Assembly (NCBI GenBank): GCA_021808665.1 | Contig: JAKBBA010000103.1 | Span: 1 to 10,897, forward strand | Source: Actinomycetes bacterium | GTDB lineage: Bacteria > Actinomycetota > Acidimicrobiia > Acidimicrobiales > Palsa-688 | Direction: 5' to 3' | Length of the DNA stretch: 10,897 nt | Part shown: piece by piece, positions 1-8,164 of the stretch | How the letters are laid out: the number at the start of each line of letters is the position of its first letter | How positions within the stretch are numbered: position 1 is the stretch's first letter | The notes under the pieces: model-generated | Databases searched by the model: none | What the model saw: only the letters and a program-made list of their open reading frames with translations | Told to the model about the DNA's origin: nothing | Made by a program: the position numbers and the translations under genes

Positions 1-536
1 AACTGTGGCAGGTAGTTGTTGACCACAAGGTTACCGTGGTGTTGTTCACACCACTTTCCAAGCTCCGAGGTCGGTAGCTTCAATACCGCGGAGATGGAGT
101 GGATGATCCGGTTGGACAAGGCGGCAAGGCTGTCATGGTAGCGGGTCCACGCTGCTGCGAATCCCTCGGGACGGCCCGGCCACAAGTCGAAGTGGTCAAA
201 TCCGGGGCTTCCTGGGCTGCGATCCAAAGGAGTGTTGGCCCTTGAGGGCAGCTCGAAGCGTTCGAGGACAGCCGAGGCGGTTAGGTCCTCGACCACGCGA
301 TTTCCCGCGAGGGCCTGCCAGCCTCGCCAGATCCCGTCACCGGGCCAGCGAACCTTCGACTTCTCGGCGCCCGATAGGTCGAAGAAGGCACGTGACACGT
401 CAAGCAGATCGTCGCGAACTTCTGCAGGGAGAGAGTGCCCTGTGACGAATGCGCAGGAGGCACCAACTAATGCGTCGGTAAGGTCCTCTGGGCTGTCGGT
501 CTGGAGGTTAACGCGGGGAATCGATCTTGTGCTCAC
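1..536 (-). CDS. 2-oxoglutarate/Fe(II) oxygenase, isopenicillin N synthase family (partial, 3' end off the window)
   Basis: A reading frame opens at a GTG (complement of 534-536) and stays open to the left edge: 178 codons plus two bases. It reads as the N-terminal domain (DIOX_N) of isopenicillin-N-synthase-type non-haem iron oxygenases. Visible features are a FVTGHSLP segment (residues 30-37), the helix with AFFDLSGAEKSKV (50-62), a GW..LAG segment (72-78), a DLWP motif (117-120, usually NLWP) and VNNYLP (172-177), matching the family's NYYPP. The iron ligands (HxD...H) and the 2OG-binding RxS lie in the missing C-terminal half, so catalysis cannot be checked. Family members hydroxylate or oxidise small molecules, for example thymine 7-hydroxylase and various plant enzymes. 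There is no clear Shine-Dalgarno; a TATCGT on the minus strand (544-549) would suit a leaderless transcript. It is divergent from the ABC transporter. Family call is firm; substrate unknown. Confidence 0.88.
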   Translation of the reverse strand, partial: MSTRSIPRVNLQTDSPEDLTDALVGASCAFVTGHSLPAEVRDDLLDVSRAFFDLSGAEKSKVRWPGDGIWRGWQALAGNRVVEDLTASAVLERFELPSRANTPLDRSPGSPGFDHFDLWPGRPEGFAAAWTRYHDSLAALSNRIIHSISAVLKLPTSELGKWCEQHHGNLVVNNYLPQ

Positions 537-788
537 GATTGCGACGATACAAGCCCGTCTGTTTCGGATCGGTGAACAATCGCAATCGCCTTCGTGTGGA
601 ACCTCTAAGGGACCTCAATGTGTCAGTTGTGTGAAAATGACCCCTGGAGTGTTGATCAAGTGGATTCCGTAGCTCACAATGGGAGGGATGTACTTGCCCG
701 CCCTATTGGAGATTGGATTGATGCAACCGTGCCAGCAGGATCAGTCATTCCCAGGCATGCCAGCCGCGAGGACGGCCCCATCGCCACT
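537..788. promoter_or_regulatory. Divergent intergenic region and probable long leader of the ABC operon
   Basis: This stretch separates the leftward oxygenase from the rightward ABC ATPase. The ATPase frame is open from ATG 618, but its first ~72 codons resemble no part of an ABC ATPase, and roughly the first 37 use A/T at third positions far more than the rest of the gene. Much of it may therefore be untranslated leader. A short direct repeat (AATCGC twice, 578-589) is visible. I looked for TPP, purine and guanidine-I riboswitch cores and recognised none. The promoters of both divergent genes should lie here, but no convincing -35/-10 pair could be assigned. Confidence 0.4.
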
Positions 789-1613
789 TTGAGGACCTCC
801 GCGGATGAGGGGGTTTCGTGCAGTCTCGGCGGTGTCGGTATCGAGATCGCTGGTCTGACGAAGAAGTTCAGGATCGGCCGAAGCGCCGTTACTGCCCTGG
901 AGTCATTCGACATGACCGCTGCGCGCGGTGCTTTCATTGCCCTGATCGGTCCTTCAGGGTGCGGTAAGTCGACGGTGCTACGGGTCCTGGCTGACCTGGA
1001 GAGGCCAACTTCGGGCAGCGTGGTGATCAATGGCGAGACTCCAGCGCAGCTGCGCAAGAGCCACAGACTGGGCATCGCGTTCCAGGACGCGGCTCTTTTG
1101 CCGTGGCGCTCAGTGAGGTCAAACGTGAGGCTCCCTCTTGAGCTGACGTCGGTGAAGGTGCCCGACTCAGAGGTCGATGATCTGATCAGGTTGGTCGGCC
1201 TGGAAGGCTTCGAGAAGGCCCGGCCCTCTCAGCTTTCGGGTGGGATGAGACAGCGTGTGGCTATCGCCAGGGCGTTGGTCGTCGAGCCGGAGTTGTTACT
1301 TCTGGACGAGCCTTTCGCGGCTGTGGACGAGATGACCCGTCAGAGGCTCAATATGGAGCTTCTGCGGATCTGGGCGGAGCGGGCCACTACGACAGTTCTT
1401 GTTACCCACTCGATCAGTGAGGCCGTCTTCCTGGCCGATCAGGTCGTCGTGATGACCGGGAGGCCTGGCAGGGTACGAACCGTAGTCAGCGTGGACTTAC
1501 CCCGCCCTCGGACGCCGGACATGATGAAGTCATCTCGTTTCCATCAGTTGACCGACCAGCTATCAGATCTGCTCTTCTCCGATGGAGTCCCAGCGAGCGG
1601 AGATGACGTCTAG
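618..1613 (+). CDS. ABC transporter ATP-binding protein, NitT/TauT/SsuB type
   Basis: This is the cytoplasmic ATPase of an importer of the nitrate/sulfonate/taurine/thiamine-precursor class. In the 331-residue frame the Walker A is GPSGCGKST (111-119), the Q-loop glutamine is in [10 protein letters not shown] (Gln156), the signature is LSGGMRQR (206-213), Walker B is LLLLDEP (226-232) and the H-loop histidine is His264. The [13 protein letters not shown] stretch is typical of SsuB/TauB/ThiZ proteins. The usual family N terminus corresponds to about residue 73 ([13 protein letters not shown]), so the first ~70 residues are surplus. Possible later starts are GTG 729 and TTG 789, neither with a good ribosome binding site; ATG 618 has only a weak AAGGGA upstream. 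The TAG stop abuts the permease ATG, indicating one operon. Function is clear; start and substrate are not. Confidence 0.9.
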   Translation: MCQLCENDPWSVDQVDSVAHNGRDVLARPIGDWIDATVPAGSVIPRHASREDGPIATLRTSADEGVSCSLGGVGIEIAGLTKKFRIGRSAVTALESFDMTAARGAFIALIGPSGCGKSTVLRVLADLERPTSGSVVINGETPAQLRKSHRLGIAFQDAALLPWRSVRSNVRLPLELTSVKVPDSEVDDLIRLVGLEGFEKARPSQLSGGMRQRVAIARALVVEPELLLLDEPFAAVDEMTRQRLNMELLRIWAERATTTVLVTHSISEAVFLADQVVVMTGRPGRVRTVVSVDLPRPRTPDMMKSSRFHQLTDQLSDLLFSDGVPASGDDV

Positions 1614-3278
1614 ATGCTCCAGCTGGTAGCGGAACGCGAACTTGTCGAGCCGGGGCCTGCTGGTCGCGGTGGTCGCGGACGAGCGGTGATTCGGCCGCTT
1701 GCACGTATGTCGGAGACGTCCTGGATTGGCGCCGTCCTTGGAGTGGCGGGAATTCTTGTCGTCTGGGAGCTCCTAGCTGTGTTCGTGTTCGCCGGGAAGC
1801 ACATCATGCCGACCCCCGTGGGAGTGCTCGATGGACTGTGGAGTAATCGAGTTCTGCTCCGAGAGAACGCGGGCATAACCATTGCGGAAGCGGCGCAAGG
1901 TTGGCTGTGGGGTAATGCCCTCGCAGTGCTGCTTGCGTTGGTGTTCGTGGTAAGCCCTCCGGTGGAGGCAGCTCTCCTGCGTCTGGCCATTGCGAGTTAC
2001 GCAATGCCGATCATCGCTATCGCTCCGATTCTGAACATCGTGTTCGGTGGCGACAAGCCCAAGGTGGTCTTGGCGGCCATGAGCGTTTTCTTGACGACCC
2101 TCGTCGGCATGTCGGCAGGGCTGAGGTCGGCTGACCGGACAAGCTTGGACCTGGTAACGGCGTACGGTGGCGGTTCGTGGGGGGCCGTGGTCAAGGTGCG
2201 TCTGTGGTCATCTCTGCCGAGCTTGTTCGCTGCTCTGCGGATCGCCGCGCCGGCTGCGCTCCTCGGGGCGATCATAGGTGAGTATCTAGGTGGCACCCGA
2301 GGTCTCGGTGTCGCCATGATCAATGCCGAGCAGTCCCTGGACGTGACCCGCGTGTGGAGCATCGCCTTATTCGCGTCAGCTCTGGCAGGGTTGGGATACG
2401 CAGCGACGAGCCTTGTAGGCAGGTTCGCGATGCCCTGGGCGACAGCTCGCCCACCGGCTGCGCATGTGGTGTCTTCCGGCAGCCGAAACCGGGGAAGGCT
2501 CTACAGGGCGGGACGTTCTTTGATGTTCCTGGTTCTTTCGGTGGCGATAACTGTGCTTCTGTGGACTGCTTTCGTGAAGCTACTCCACTTGAATTCGTAT
2601 TTCGCCAAGACCCCCGCCGACGTCTGGCGTTACCTCACCCAAGGGCCGTCGGCTGCAGCTGATCGTTCGACGATTCTGAGCCAGTTGACGGTTACGCTCC
2701 GAGACGCGTCACTGGGCTACCTGTTCGGCACAGTGCTTGCCGTCGCAGCAGCGATGACCGTAGTTACAAGCCGTACTGTCGAGGCGACGTTCATGCCGGT
2801 TGCCGTCGTGCTGCGCTCGGTTCCGTTGGTGGCGATGACGCCGCTAATAGCTTTGGCCTTCGGTCGGGGCCTCGTCAGTGTGACGGTGATAGCGGGCATC
2901 GTTACCTTCTTTCCGACCTTGGTCAACGTCGTCCAGGGTCTGAGGTCGGCTCCGGCTGACTCGCTCCTCTTGATGCGTGCGTACAACGCCTCGAAGTGGA
3001 AGATCCTGGCTAAGGTGCAGGTCCCCAGCGCCCTTCCGTCGCTGTTCAGCTCCGCTCGCATCGCCGCACCGGGGGCTCTGCTCGGCGCTGTCCTCGCTGA
3101 ATGGCTCTCTACAGGCAAGGGCCTAGGGTTCTACATGCTGGAGTCGAGCACGGAATCGCAGTACAACGCGCTGTGGTCTGGTGTTGCCACCATCACCGTC
3201 GTGTCGGTCGCGATCTACGCTCTCGTCGGCGTGCTTGAGCTCCCCGTGTTACGGCGATTCGGATCGGTCGCGGCCTAG
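1614..3278 (+). CDS. ABC transporter permease with two fused BPD_transp_1 domains
   Basis: This is the membrane component of the importer, 554 residues, about twice the usual 250-280 of NitT/TauT permeases. It holds two homologous halves. Half one (about 35-270) has the ATPase-coupling loop with TAYGGGSWGAVVKVRL (182-197) and then RIAAPAALLGAIIGEYLGG (209-227). Half two (about 300-545) has RAYNASKWKILAKVQVPSA (455-473) and RIAAPGALLGAVLAEWLSTG (482-501). The linker (about 273-300) is polar and carries basic residues. One polypeptide can thus replace the permease dimer and probably pairs with a dimer of the ATPase encoded immediately upstream (no gap; TAG directly followed by ATG). The first ~30 residues are Arg/Gly-rich and atypical; ATG 1707 (Met32) is a possible alternative start. 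No extracellular solute-binding protein is encoded in the window. Confidence 0.9.
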   Translation: MLQLVAERELVEPGPAGRGGRGRAVIRPLARMSETSWIGAVLGVAGILVVWELLAVFVFAGKHIMPTPVGVLDGLWSNRVLLRENAGITIAEAAQGWLWGNALAVLLALVFVVSPPVEAALLRLAIASYAMPIIAIAPILNIVFGGDKPKVVLAAMSVFLTTLVGMSAGLRSADRTSLDLVTAYGGGSWGAVVKVRLWSSLPSLFAALRIAAPAALLGAIIGEYLGGTRGLGVAMINAEQSLDVTRVWSIALFASALAGLGYAATSLVGRFAMPWATARPPAAHVVSSGSRNRGRLYRAGRSLMFLVLSVAITVLLWTAFVKLLHLNSYFAKTPADVWRYLTQGPSAAADRSTILSQLTVTLRDASLGYLFGTVLAVAAAMTVVTSRTVEATFMPVAVVLRSVPLVAMTPLIALAFGRGLVSVTVIAGIVTFFPTLVNVVQGLRSAPADSLLLMRAYNASKWKILAKVQVPSALPSLFSSARIAAPGALLGAVLAEWLSTGKGLGFYMLESSTESQYNALWSGVATITVVSVAIYALVGVLELPVLRRFGSVAA

Positions 3279-3316
3279 TTGCAAGATAGCTCGTCGGTCG
3301 GCCCTCTTGAGGTAGC

Positions 3317-5086
3317 TCACGAGACGATGGCGTCGTGGAATAGTTCGCCGGTGGTGCCGTCGATCAGGCCGAGGTCAGTGAGATGTGGCCCAGGAATGCA
3401 AGCAAGACACGACGCAAACACCTGCATCAACGGTTGACTGAGAGCACCCAGCGGGAGTCCCGCGTCCGCCGCCGCCGCAAGAAGCGCGTCTTGGGCTGAC
3501 GCTACCTCACCGGCGGATAGTGGTGACAGGATTCCTGCTATCGGCAGCGCAATCTGGGATACTACATAGCCCTGCTTTGCCACAGATACCCCGCCCTGGG
3601 TGGCTATAACTGCGTTAGCGGCGACCGCCATGTCGCGGGGGTCTCGGCCGAACACGACGAGATTGTGAGTGTCGTGTGACACCGTGGAAGCTACCGCTCC
3701 AGTCCACTCGTCGCCCCACCCGGTGACTAGGGCTATGCGCACCTGCTGGCTGGCACGGCCGTGGCGGTGAACGACCGCTTGGAGCAAGTAGCCATCGGGG
3801 ACGGTGACTTCACTGTTGAGGACGTCGACGTCCACTTCGTTCCAGCGAGTGTTTATGATCCCGTCGATCGCCTTCATCCTTGCAGACCCGTTTGCAAGAG
3901 GAACTCGCAGGACGAAGTCCTCCGGCCTTACAACGTCGAGGTGGACGGTGTCCAGCGGAGGTGTGGATGGAGCATCCTGGCACGCTACTAGCATCTCTGC
4001 GTCCCGGGCTATGAGCGTTCCTGCCTTGTAGACAGATGTGACCACGAACCCATCAAGATCGCTGAGGAGGATCAGGTCAGCTTGACGCCCGGCGGCTACG
4101 AGCCCAAGGTCTGGACGTCCAAGCCGGAGGGCGGCGTGATAGGTCGCCAGGCGAAGCGCCCTTACGGGTGACATGCCATGGCCGATCAGGCGTCGAATCA
4201 GGTGGTCGAGACCTCCGTAGCGGAGCAAGGTTGCGGCGAAGAGATCGTCGGTGCACAGCACCAGGTGGGATGGCAGCTCGGGCAGAGCGCCAAGTCCGTT
4301 CACCACGTCGGGTAGTAGCCCGTCTAGCATTCCGCGTAGCTCGACTGTCATGCCCGCTTGGAGCCTCGTCGTAACGTCACCGGTCGCGAAGATCTCGTGG
4401 TCGGACTCGATACCGGCGGCGAGATAGGCCTGTATCTCGGTCGGGCTCAAGCCAGCGGCGTGTCCGGACACGAGCTTGCCGCTTGCGAGCCCTTCGCTTA
4501 CGACTCCTACCATTCGGTCGTCGAGGCTGAGGACCCCGAGCATGTCCATAACTTCAGCTAGGCCGGCCATTTCCGGCCACGAGAGCATCTCGGCGATATC
4601 TGAGGCGAACAGATCGTGCCCGGAGAGCTCGAGGCCAGGTTGGGGCGGGACGCAGGAGGGAGCCTGGAAGACGAAGCGGACGGGAAGTCCTTTGGAAGCC
4701 TGAACGCAGTATCGAACTCCTTCGACTCCGGCGACGTTTGCGAGCTCGTGTGGGTCGCAGAACACTGTGGTGGTTCCGCGACGGCCTACCGCCGAAGCGT
4801 ACTGACCCGGTGTGAGCATCGAGCTCTCGAAGTGAACGTGCATGTCGATCAATCCCGGTCCGATGTAGCTCCCCGAGCAGTCCACCCGAAGGTGGGCGTC
4901 TTGGCGAGCCCCACGTGGATGGACGCTAGAGATCAGGGAACCAACTACGCCGACGTCGAGGTTGCGGAGTAAACCTGTACCTACATCTATTACGGTTCCA
5001 CCCTCGAGGAGCAGGTCGAAGGGTTCCCTCCCGAGAGCTGCCCTGACGGCACGTGAGCGGACTTCGGCGTCTACATGGTCCCTCAT
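3317..5086 (-). CDS. ade: Adenine deaminase (EC 3.5.4.2)
   Basis: This predicted cytoplasmic metal-dependent amidohydrolase converts adenine to hypoxanthine and ammonia in purine salvage or catabolism. The 589-residue protein has the family layout: an N-terminal beta domain, then DMHVHFESSMLTP (81-93) with the metal-binding HxH (His83, His85) and Glu87, FCDPHELANVAG (109-120), SGHAAG (His209), SDHE (229-232 region) and CTDD (278-281). The C-terminal adenine-deaminase domain shows STVSHDTHNLVVFG, a GGVSVAKQG segment and ALPIAGILSPLS, followed by HLTDLGLIDG near the end. Length is normal for the family. The start is ATG at the complement of 5084-5086, with no Shine-Dalgarno; TAAACT six bases upstream could be a -10 for a leaderless message. 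It converges on the ABC permease with a 38-bp gap. The family is clear; preference for adenine over a related aminopurine is inferred. Confidence 0.88.
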   Translation of the reverse strand: MRDHVDAEVRSRAVRAALGREPFDLLLEGGTVIDVGTGLLRNLDVGVVGSLISSVHPRGARQDAHLRVDCSGSYIGPGLIDMHVHFESSMLTPGQYASAVGRRGTTTVFCDPHELANVAGVEGVRYCVQASKGLPVRFVFQAPSCVPPQPGLELSGHDLFASDIAEMLSWPEMAGLAEVMDMLGVLSLDDRMVGVVSEGLASGKLVSGHAAGLSPTEIQAYLAAGIESDHEIFATGDVTTRLQAGMTVELRGMLDGLLPDVVNGLGALPELPSHLVLCTDDLFAATLLRYGGLDHLIRRLIGHGMSPVRALRLATYHAALRLGRPDLGLVAAGRQADLILLSDLDGFVVTSVYKAGTLIARDAEMLVACQDAPSTPPLDTVHLDVVRPEDFVLRVPLANGSARMKAIDGIINTRWNEVDVDVLNSEVTVPDGYLLQAVVHRHGRASQQVRIALVTGWGDEWTGAVASTVSHDTHNLVVFGRDPRDMAVAANAVIATQGGVSVAKQGYVVSQIALPIAGILSPLSAGEVASAQDALLAAAADAGLPLGALSQPLMQVFASCLACIPGPHLTDLGLIDGTTGELFHDAIVS

Positions 5087-5271
5087 GATGGCAGTTTAGA
5101 TGATCGGGCCCGAAGGTGGGCTGTTGGCGGAGTCACTTAACTGCGTGTTCACAATGAACCACCAGCGGATATCGGCGCGCTCGTCTCGGCGACGTGGCGG
5201 GAAACGGTTGTCGGTCCGCCTGCGCGCCGCCATGCGGCATCCGCCGGACAGGACGGCTACGGATAGCATGT
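5087..5271. other. Divergent intergenic region between ade and the small membrane protein
   Basis: These 185 bp lie between two divergent genes. Open frames crossing this stretch on both strands have no recognisable protein character. A TAAACT on the minus strand (5093-5098) is a weak -10 candidate for ade, but no good -35 sits 16-19 bp further upstream. One compact inverted repeat is listed separately. No RNA gene was seen. Confidence 0.5.
5147..5159. promoter_or_regulatory. Small palindrome upstream of ade, candidate operator
   Basis: GTTCA-CAA-TGAAC is a perfect 5-3-5 inverted repeat located about 60 bp upstream of the ade start and 110 bp upstream of the divergent membrane-protein start. 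It could be a dimeric repressor or activator site. No regulator gene is in the window, and a 5-bp arm can occur by chance, so confidence is low. Confidence 0.25.
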
Positions 5272-5742
5272 GTGAGCAAACTCCGGAGTACCAGCAGCTC
5301 GGCAGCGGCCTTCGGGTTCCGCAGGTCGGGCCCCGCGCAGGGCTCAGTTTCGAGATGGACCGCAAGGGTGCCTGCGTGGGCTGGGGCTGTGCTTTTGGTG
5401 GTCTCCTCCGTCATCCACCTGCATCTGTGGTTGAGCGGGTACCGTCATATCCCGACGATCGGCCCGCTCTTCCTCGCTCAGGTGGCAGCCGGGATAGCAC
5501 TGTCGGCCGTTGTCGCGGTGAAGCGCTCGCCGGTCTTTCTTGCCGGCGGGGCTGTGTTCGCTACAGGTACGGTCGTTGCGCTACTCGTCTCGGTCAACTT
5601 CGGCCTGTTCGGCTTTCGCGATTCCCTCGACGCACCGTACGCGAAGTCATCCCTCGTCGTCGAGTGCGCCGCCGCCGTACTTCTCGCGGTTGCGGCGACG
5701 GTCGCAGCCAGAACGGGGGAGCCTGCCCGACCATCCCGCTAA
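5272..5742 (+). CDS. Small four-helix membrane protein, function unknown
   Basis: From GTG 5272 this gives 156 residues. After a Ser/Arg-rich start, four hydrophobic segments follow at about 33-54, 63-83, 88-115 and 126-146. The best-conserved-looking part is HLHLWLSGYRHIPTIGPLFL (49-68), between helices one and two, a pattern I associate with small uncharacterised actinobacterial membrane proteins. The frame stays open upstream to a GTG at 5194, but that segment is Cys/Arg-rich and unlike a protein N terminus; GTG 5368 (Val33) is another possible start. A competing overlapping frame (5100-5792) lacks hydrophobic or domain structure. It is transcribed alone, divergent from ade and convergent with katG, ending before a strong hairpin. 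I cannot assign a function. Confidence 0.7.
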   Translation: MSKLRSTSSSAAAFGFRRSGPAQGSVSRWTARVPAWAGAVLLVVSSVIHLHLWLSGYRHIPTIGPLFLAQVAAGIALSAVVAVKRSPVFLAGGAVFATGTVVALLVSVNFGLFGFRDSLDAPYAKSSLVVECAAAVLLAVAATVAARTGEPARPSR

Positions 5743-5844
5743 GGCTGGGGATAGCGTTACGGGATGCCGATATTCCTGAGGCGTCTCGCTAAGAAGCTCA
5801 CTCGGCGTCAAGCGGCGTTCCTCCTCGTCCTCGTAACCTGAGCG

Positions 5845-5881
5845 GCTCCTGCCGGAGCGCTCGTGGCGCACCGGCAGGAGC
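5845..5881. terminator. Strong bidirectional hairpin between convergent genes
   Basis: An 11-bp perfect inverted repeat, GCTCCTGCCGG (5845-5855) with CCGGCAGGAGC (5871-5881), encloses a 15-base loop that can itself pair GCGC with GCGC. It sits about 100 bp past the membrane-protein stop and about 50 bp past the katG stop on the other strand, so it is placed to end transcription from both sides. No T-run follows on either side, so it may be a non-canonical or Rho-assisted terminator. Confidence 0.7.
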
Positions 5882-5927
5882 GTAACCCGCCAGCAATACG
5901 GTCAGCGCATGGCGAGCACCAGCGCTC

Positions 5928-8120
5928 CTAGACGACGTCGAAGCGGTCGAGCATCATCACCTTGTCCCAGGCGGCCACGAAATCACGGACGAACTTGCTT
6001 GCCGAGTCACTCGACGCGTACACCTCGGCGATCGCCCGCAGCTGAGAGTTGGAGCCGAAAACCAGATCTACTGCGGTCCCGCTGCGTACCAGCCCTCCGG
6101 TGGCCCGGTCCGTGGCCTCGTAGACGTGCTCGGCTTCGGCCGAGGCCCTCCAGCGCACGGACATGTCGAGAAGCTTCACGAAGAAGTCGTTGCTCAGGCT
6201 TCCCGGACGATCGGTCCAGAAGCCGTGGGCGCCTGACAGGGCGTTCACGCCGAGGCTGCGTAAGCCGCCGACGAGGACGGTCATCTCAGGGGCGGTCAGG
6301 TCCAAAAGCACGGCACGCTCGATCAGCAAGTGCTCGGGTGGTAGTTTCTCCCCTTCGCGCACCCAGTTGCGAAAGCCGTCACCTCTGGGCTCGAGAACTG
6401 TGAACGACTCGACGTCGGTCGCTTCGGCGGTCGCGTCCGTTCGCCCGGGGGTGAAAGGAACCTGGACGTGGTGTCCAGCCTCGGCGGCTGCCTGCTCGAT
6501 CGCTGCGCAGCCTCCCAGCACGATGAGGTCCGCGAGCGAGACCCGCTTGGTGTCGCTGCGGGAGCTGTCGAAGTTTGTCTTTATCGATTCGAGTTTGGCT
6601 ATGACTTCGGCCAGGACCGCAGGGTTGTTGACCTCCCAATCCTTCTGAGGAGCGAGACGAACCCGCGCCCCGTTGGCACCGCCCCGCTTGTCGGTGCGCC
6701 GGAAAGTCGACGCCGAAGCCCACGCTGTTGACACCAGGTCGCTCACCGACAGGCCTGAAGCTAGGATCTGCGCCTTCAGATGTTCCACCTCTGCGGGGCC
6801 GATCAGTTCGTGGTCGACTGCTGGCAGCGGGTCTTGCCAGATGAGGTCCTCGTCGGGGACTAGGGGCCCGAGGTAGCGGGAGCGGGGTCCCATGTCACGG
6901 TGCGTCAGCTTGAACCAGGCTTTTGCGAACACCTGGGCGAACTCGTCGGGGTGTTCATGGAAGCGTTGCGCTATCGGCCGGTAGATCGGATCCTCGCGAA
7001 GCGCTAGGTCTGTGGTGAGCATCGTGGGTGCGTGGCGAAGCGACTGGACGTGAGCGTCGGGGACGGTACCTTTTGCTTCGGGGTTGGTGGGGGTCCACTG
7101 CTTGGCCCCGACAGGGCTGGTGGTGAGCTCCCACTCGTAGTTGAAAAGGTTGTCGAAGAAGCCGTTGTCCCAGCGGGTGGGGTTGTTAGTCCAGATGCCC
7201 TCCACCCCGCTCGTGTAGGTGTCTTCGGCGTTGCCTTTGCCGTAGGTGTTGTGCCATCCGAGGCCTTGCTCCTCCAGCGGCGCCCCTTCCGGTTCGGGGC
7301 CCACGTAGCGGTCAGGGTCGACTGCGCCGTGGAACTTGCCGAAGGTGTGGCCGCCTGCGATCAGCGCGACGGTCTCCTCGTCGTTCATCGCCATACGAGC
7401 AAACGTCTCTCTGATGTCACGGGCGGCTGCCAGCGGGTCAGGGTTGCCGTTGGGACCTTCCGGGTTGACGTAGATGAGGCCCATCTGCACAGCTCCGAAC
7501 GGGTCGGCGAGGTCTCGATCCCCGCTGTAACGCTCGTCGCCGAGCCAGGTGTCTTCAGGACCCCAGTAGGTGTCGTCCTCGGGTTCCCAGATGTCGACTC
7601 TTCCCCCGCCGAAACCGAAGGTGGTGAATCCCATTGATTCCAGGGCGCAGTTGCCGGCGAAGATGATCAGATCGCCCCATGACAGCTTGCGCCCGTACTT
7701 GGCCTTTACTGGCCACAGGAGCCGTCGGGCTTTGTCGAGGTTCGCGTTGTCGGGCCAGCTGTTCAGCGGAGCGAAGCGTTGATTTCCGTGGCCGCCGCCG
7801 CCGCGGCCGTCCGAGACGCGGTAGGTGCCGGCGCTGTGCCATGCCATCCGGATAAAAAGTGGGCCATAGTGTCCGAAGTCGGCGGGCCACCAGTCGACGG
7901 AGGTGGTCATCACCCGCTCGATGTCGGCTTTGAGCTCGCCGAAGTCTATCGTCGCGAACTCTCTTGCGTAATCGAAGTCCGGGTCCATCGGATTCGCCAG
8001 CGGAGAGGGCTGGGATAGAAGTTTGAGGTTGATCTGGTTAGGCCACCAGTCGCGGTTCGACCGGGTTCCTGCCGCCGTGTGCATCACGGGGCACTTGTTC
8101 TCGTTGTTGGTGCTGGTCAT
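5928..8120 (-). CDS. katG: Catalase-peroxidase KatG
   Basis: This bifunctional haem enzyme degrades hydrogen peroxide and oxidises peroxidase substrates. The 730-residue length is normal, with the usual haem-binding N-terminal half and degenerate C-terminal duplicate. The distal pocket is [11 protein letters not shown] with Arg91, Trp94 and His95; the proximal ligand is His258 in GGHTFGK. The Met-Tyr-Trp adduct needed for catalase activity can form from Trp94, Tyr217 ([10 protein letters not shown]) and Met243 ([10 protein letters not shown]). Ser304 in DTYTSGVEG aligns with the Ser315 region of mycobacterial KatG. The mobile arginine switch is probably Arg408 in HRDMGP. The start is ATG at the complement of 8118-8120, preceded by GGGAGGA four bases away. 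It lies 44 bp downstream of furA, most likely co-transcribed from the furA promoter under peroxide/metal control. Confidence 0.97.
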   Translation of the reverse strand: MTSTNNENKCPVMHTAAGTRSNRDWWPNQINLKLLSQPSPLANPMDPDFDYAREFATIDFGELKADIERVMTTSVDWWPADFGHYGPLFIRMAWHSAGTYRVSDGRGGGGHGNQRFAPLNSWPDNANLDKARRLLWPVKAKYGRKLSWGDLIIFAGNCALESMGFTTFGFGGGRVDIWEPEDDTYWGPEDTWLGDERYSGDRDLADPFGAVQMGLIYVNPEGPNGNPDPLAAARDIRETFARMAMNDEETVALIAGGHTFGKFHGAVDPDRYVGPEPEGAPLEEQGLGWHNTYGKGNAEDTYTSGVEGIWTNNPTRWDNGFFDNLFNYEWELTTSPVGAKQWTPTNPEAKGTVPDAHVQSLRHAPTMLTTDLALREDPIYRPIAQRFHEHPDEFAQVFAKAWFKLTHRDMGPRSRYLGPLVPDEDLIWQDPLPAVDHELIGPAEVEHLKAQILASGLSVSDLVSTAWASASTFRRTDKRGGANGARVRLAPQKDWEVNNPAVLAEVIAKLESIKTNFDSSRSDTKRVSLADLIVLGGCAAIEQAAAEAGHHVQVPFTPGRTDATAEATDVESFTVLEPRGDGFRNWVREGEKLPPEHLLIERAVLLDLTAPEMTVLVGGLRSLGVNALSGAHGFWTDRPGSLSNDFFVKLLDMSVRWRASAEAEHVYEATDRATGGLVRSGTAVDLVFGSNSQLRAIAEVYASSDSASKFVRDFVAAWDKVMMLDRFDVV

Positions 8121-8124
8121 TTGG

Positions 8125-8131
8125 TCCTCCC
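8125..8131 (-). promoter_or_regulatory. Ribosome binding site of katG
   Basis: On the minus strand GGGAGGA lies four bases before the katG ATG. It is the strongest Shine-Dalgarno on this strand. It suggests katG is translated independently of furA, which shows no such site. Confidence 0.75.
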
Positions 8132-8164
8132 ACTTAGTGCTTCATTGGGTTTGCTTGTTTGGAT

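Noticed and set aside
232..672. Rightward 146-codon frame
   Set aside because: It is antisense to the partial oxygenase, is rich in Ser/Arg/Pro without domain character, and overlaps the start of the ABC ATPase.
688..792. Short 34-codon frame with GGAGGG directly before its ATG in the ATPase leader
   Set aside because: The purine run touches the ATG, too close for a ribosome binding site, and the peptide has no recognisable character; an upstream regulatory peptide cannot be excluded.
590..835. Riboswitch upstream of the ABC operon
   Set aside because: No TPP, purine or guanidine-I consensus core could be found by eye, so only an unspecified leader is reported.
3279..3316. Terminator between the convergent permease and ade genes
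   Set aside because: Only a five-base CTCGT/ACGAG pairing with a long loop, extending into the ade coding end, is present; not enough to call.
3465..3480. CCG triplet run inside ade, and a similar run in katG near 7791-7805
   Set aside because: These encode short Ala and Gly runs expected in GC-rich coding sequence; katG relatives share the glycine-rich stretch.
5100..5792. Rightward 230-codon frame overlapping the small membrane protein
   Set aside because: It is Arg/Gly-rich with no hydrophobic segments or motifs, while the alternative frame gives four clean membrane helices.
7032..7637. Rightward 201-codon frame antisense to katG
   Set aside because: It is a shadow of the well-supported katG frame in GC-rich DNA, Val/Gly-rich with no domain.
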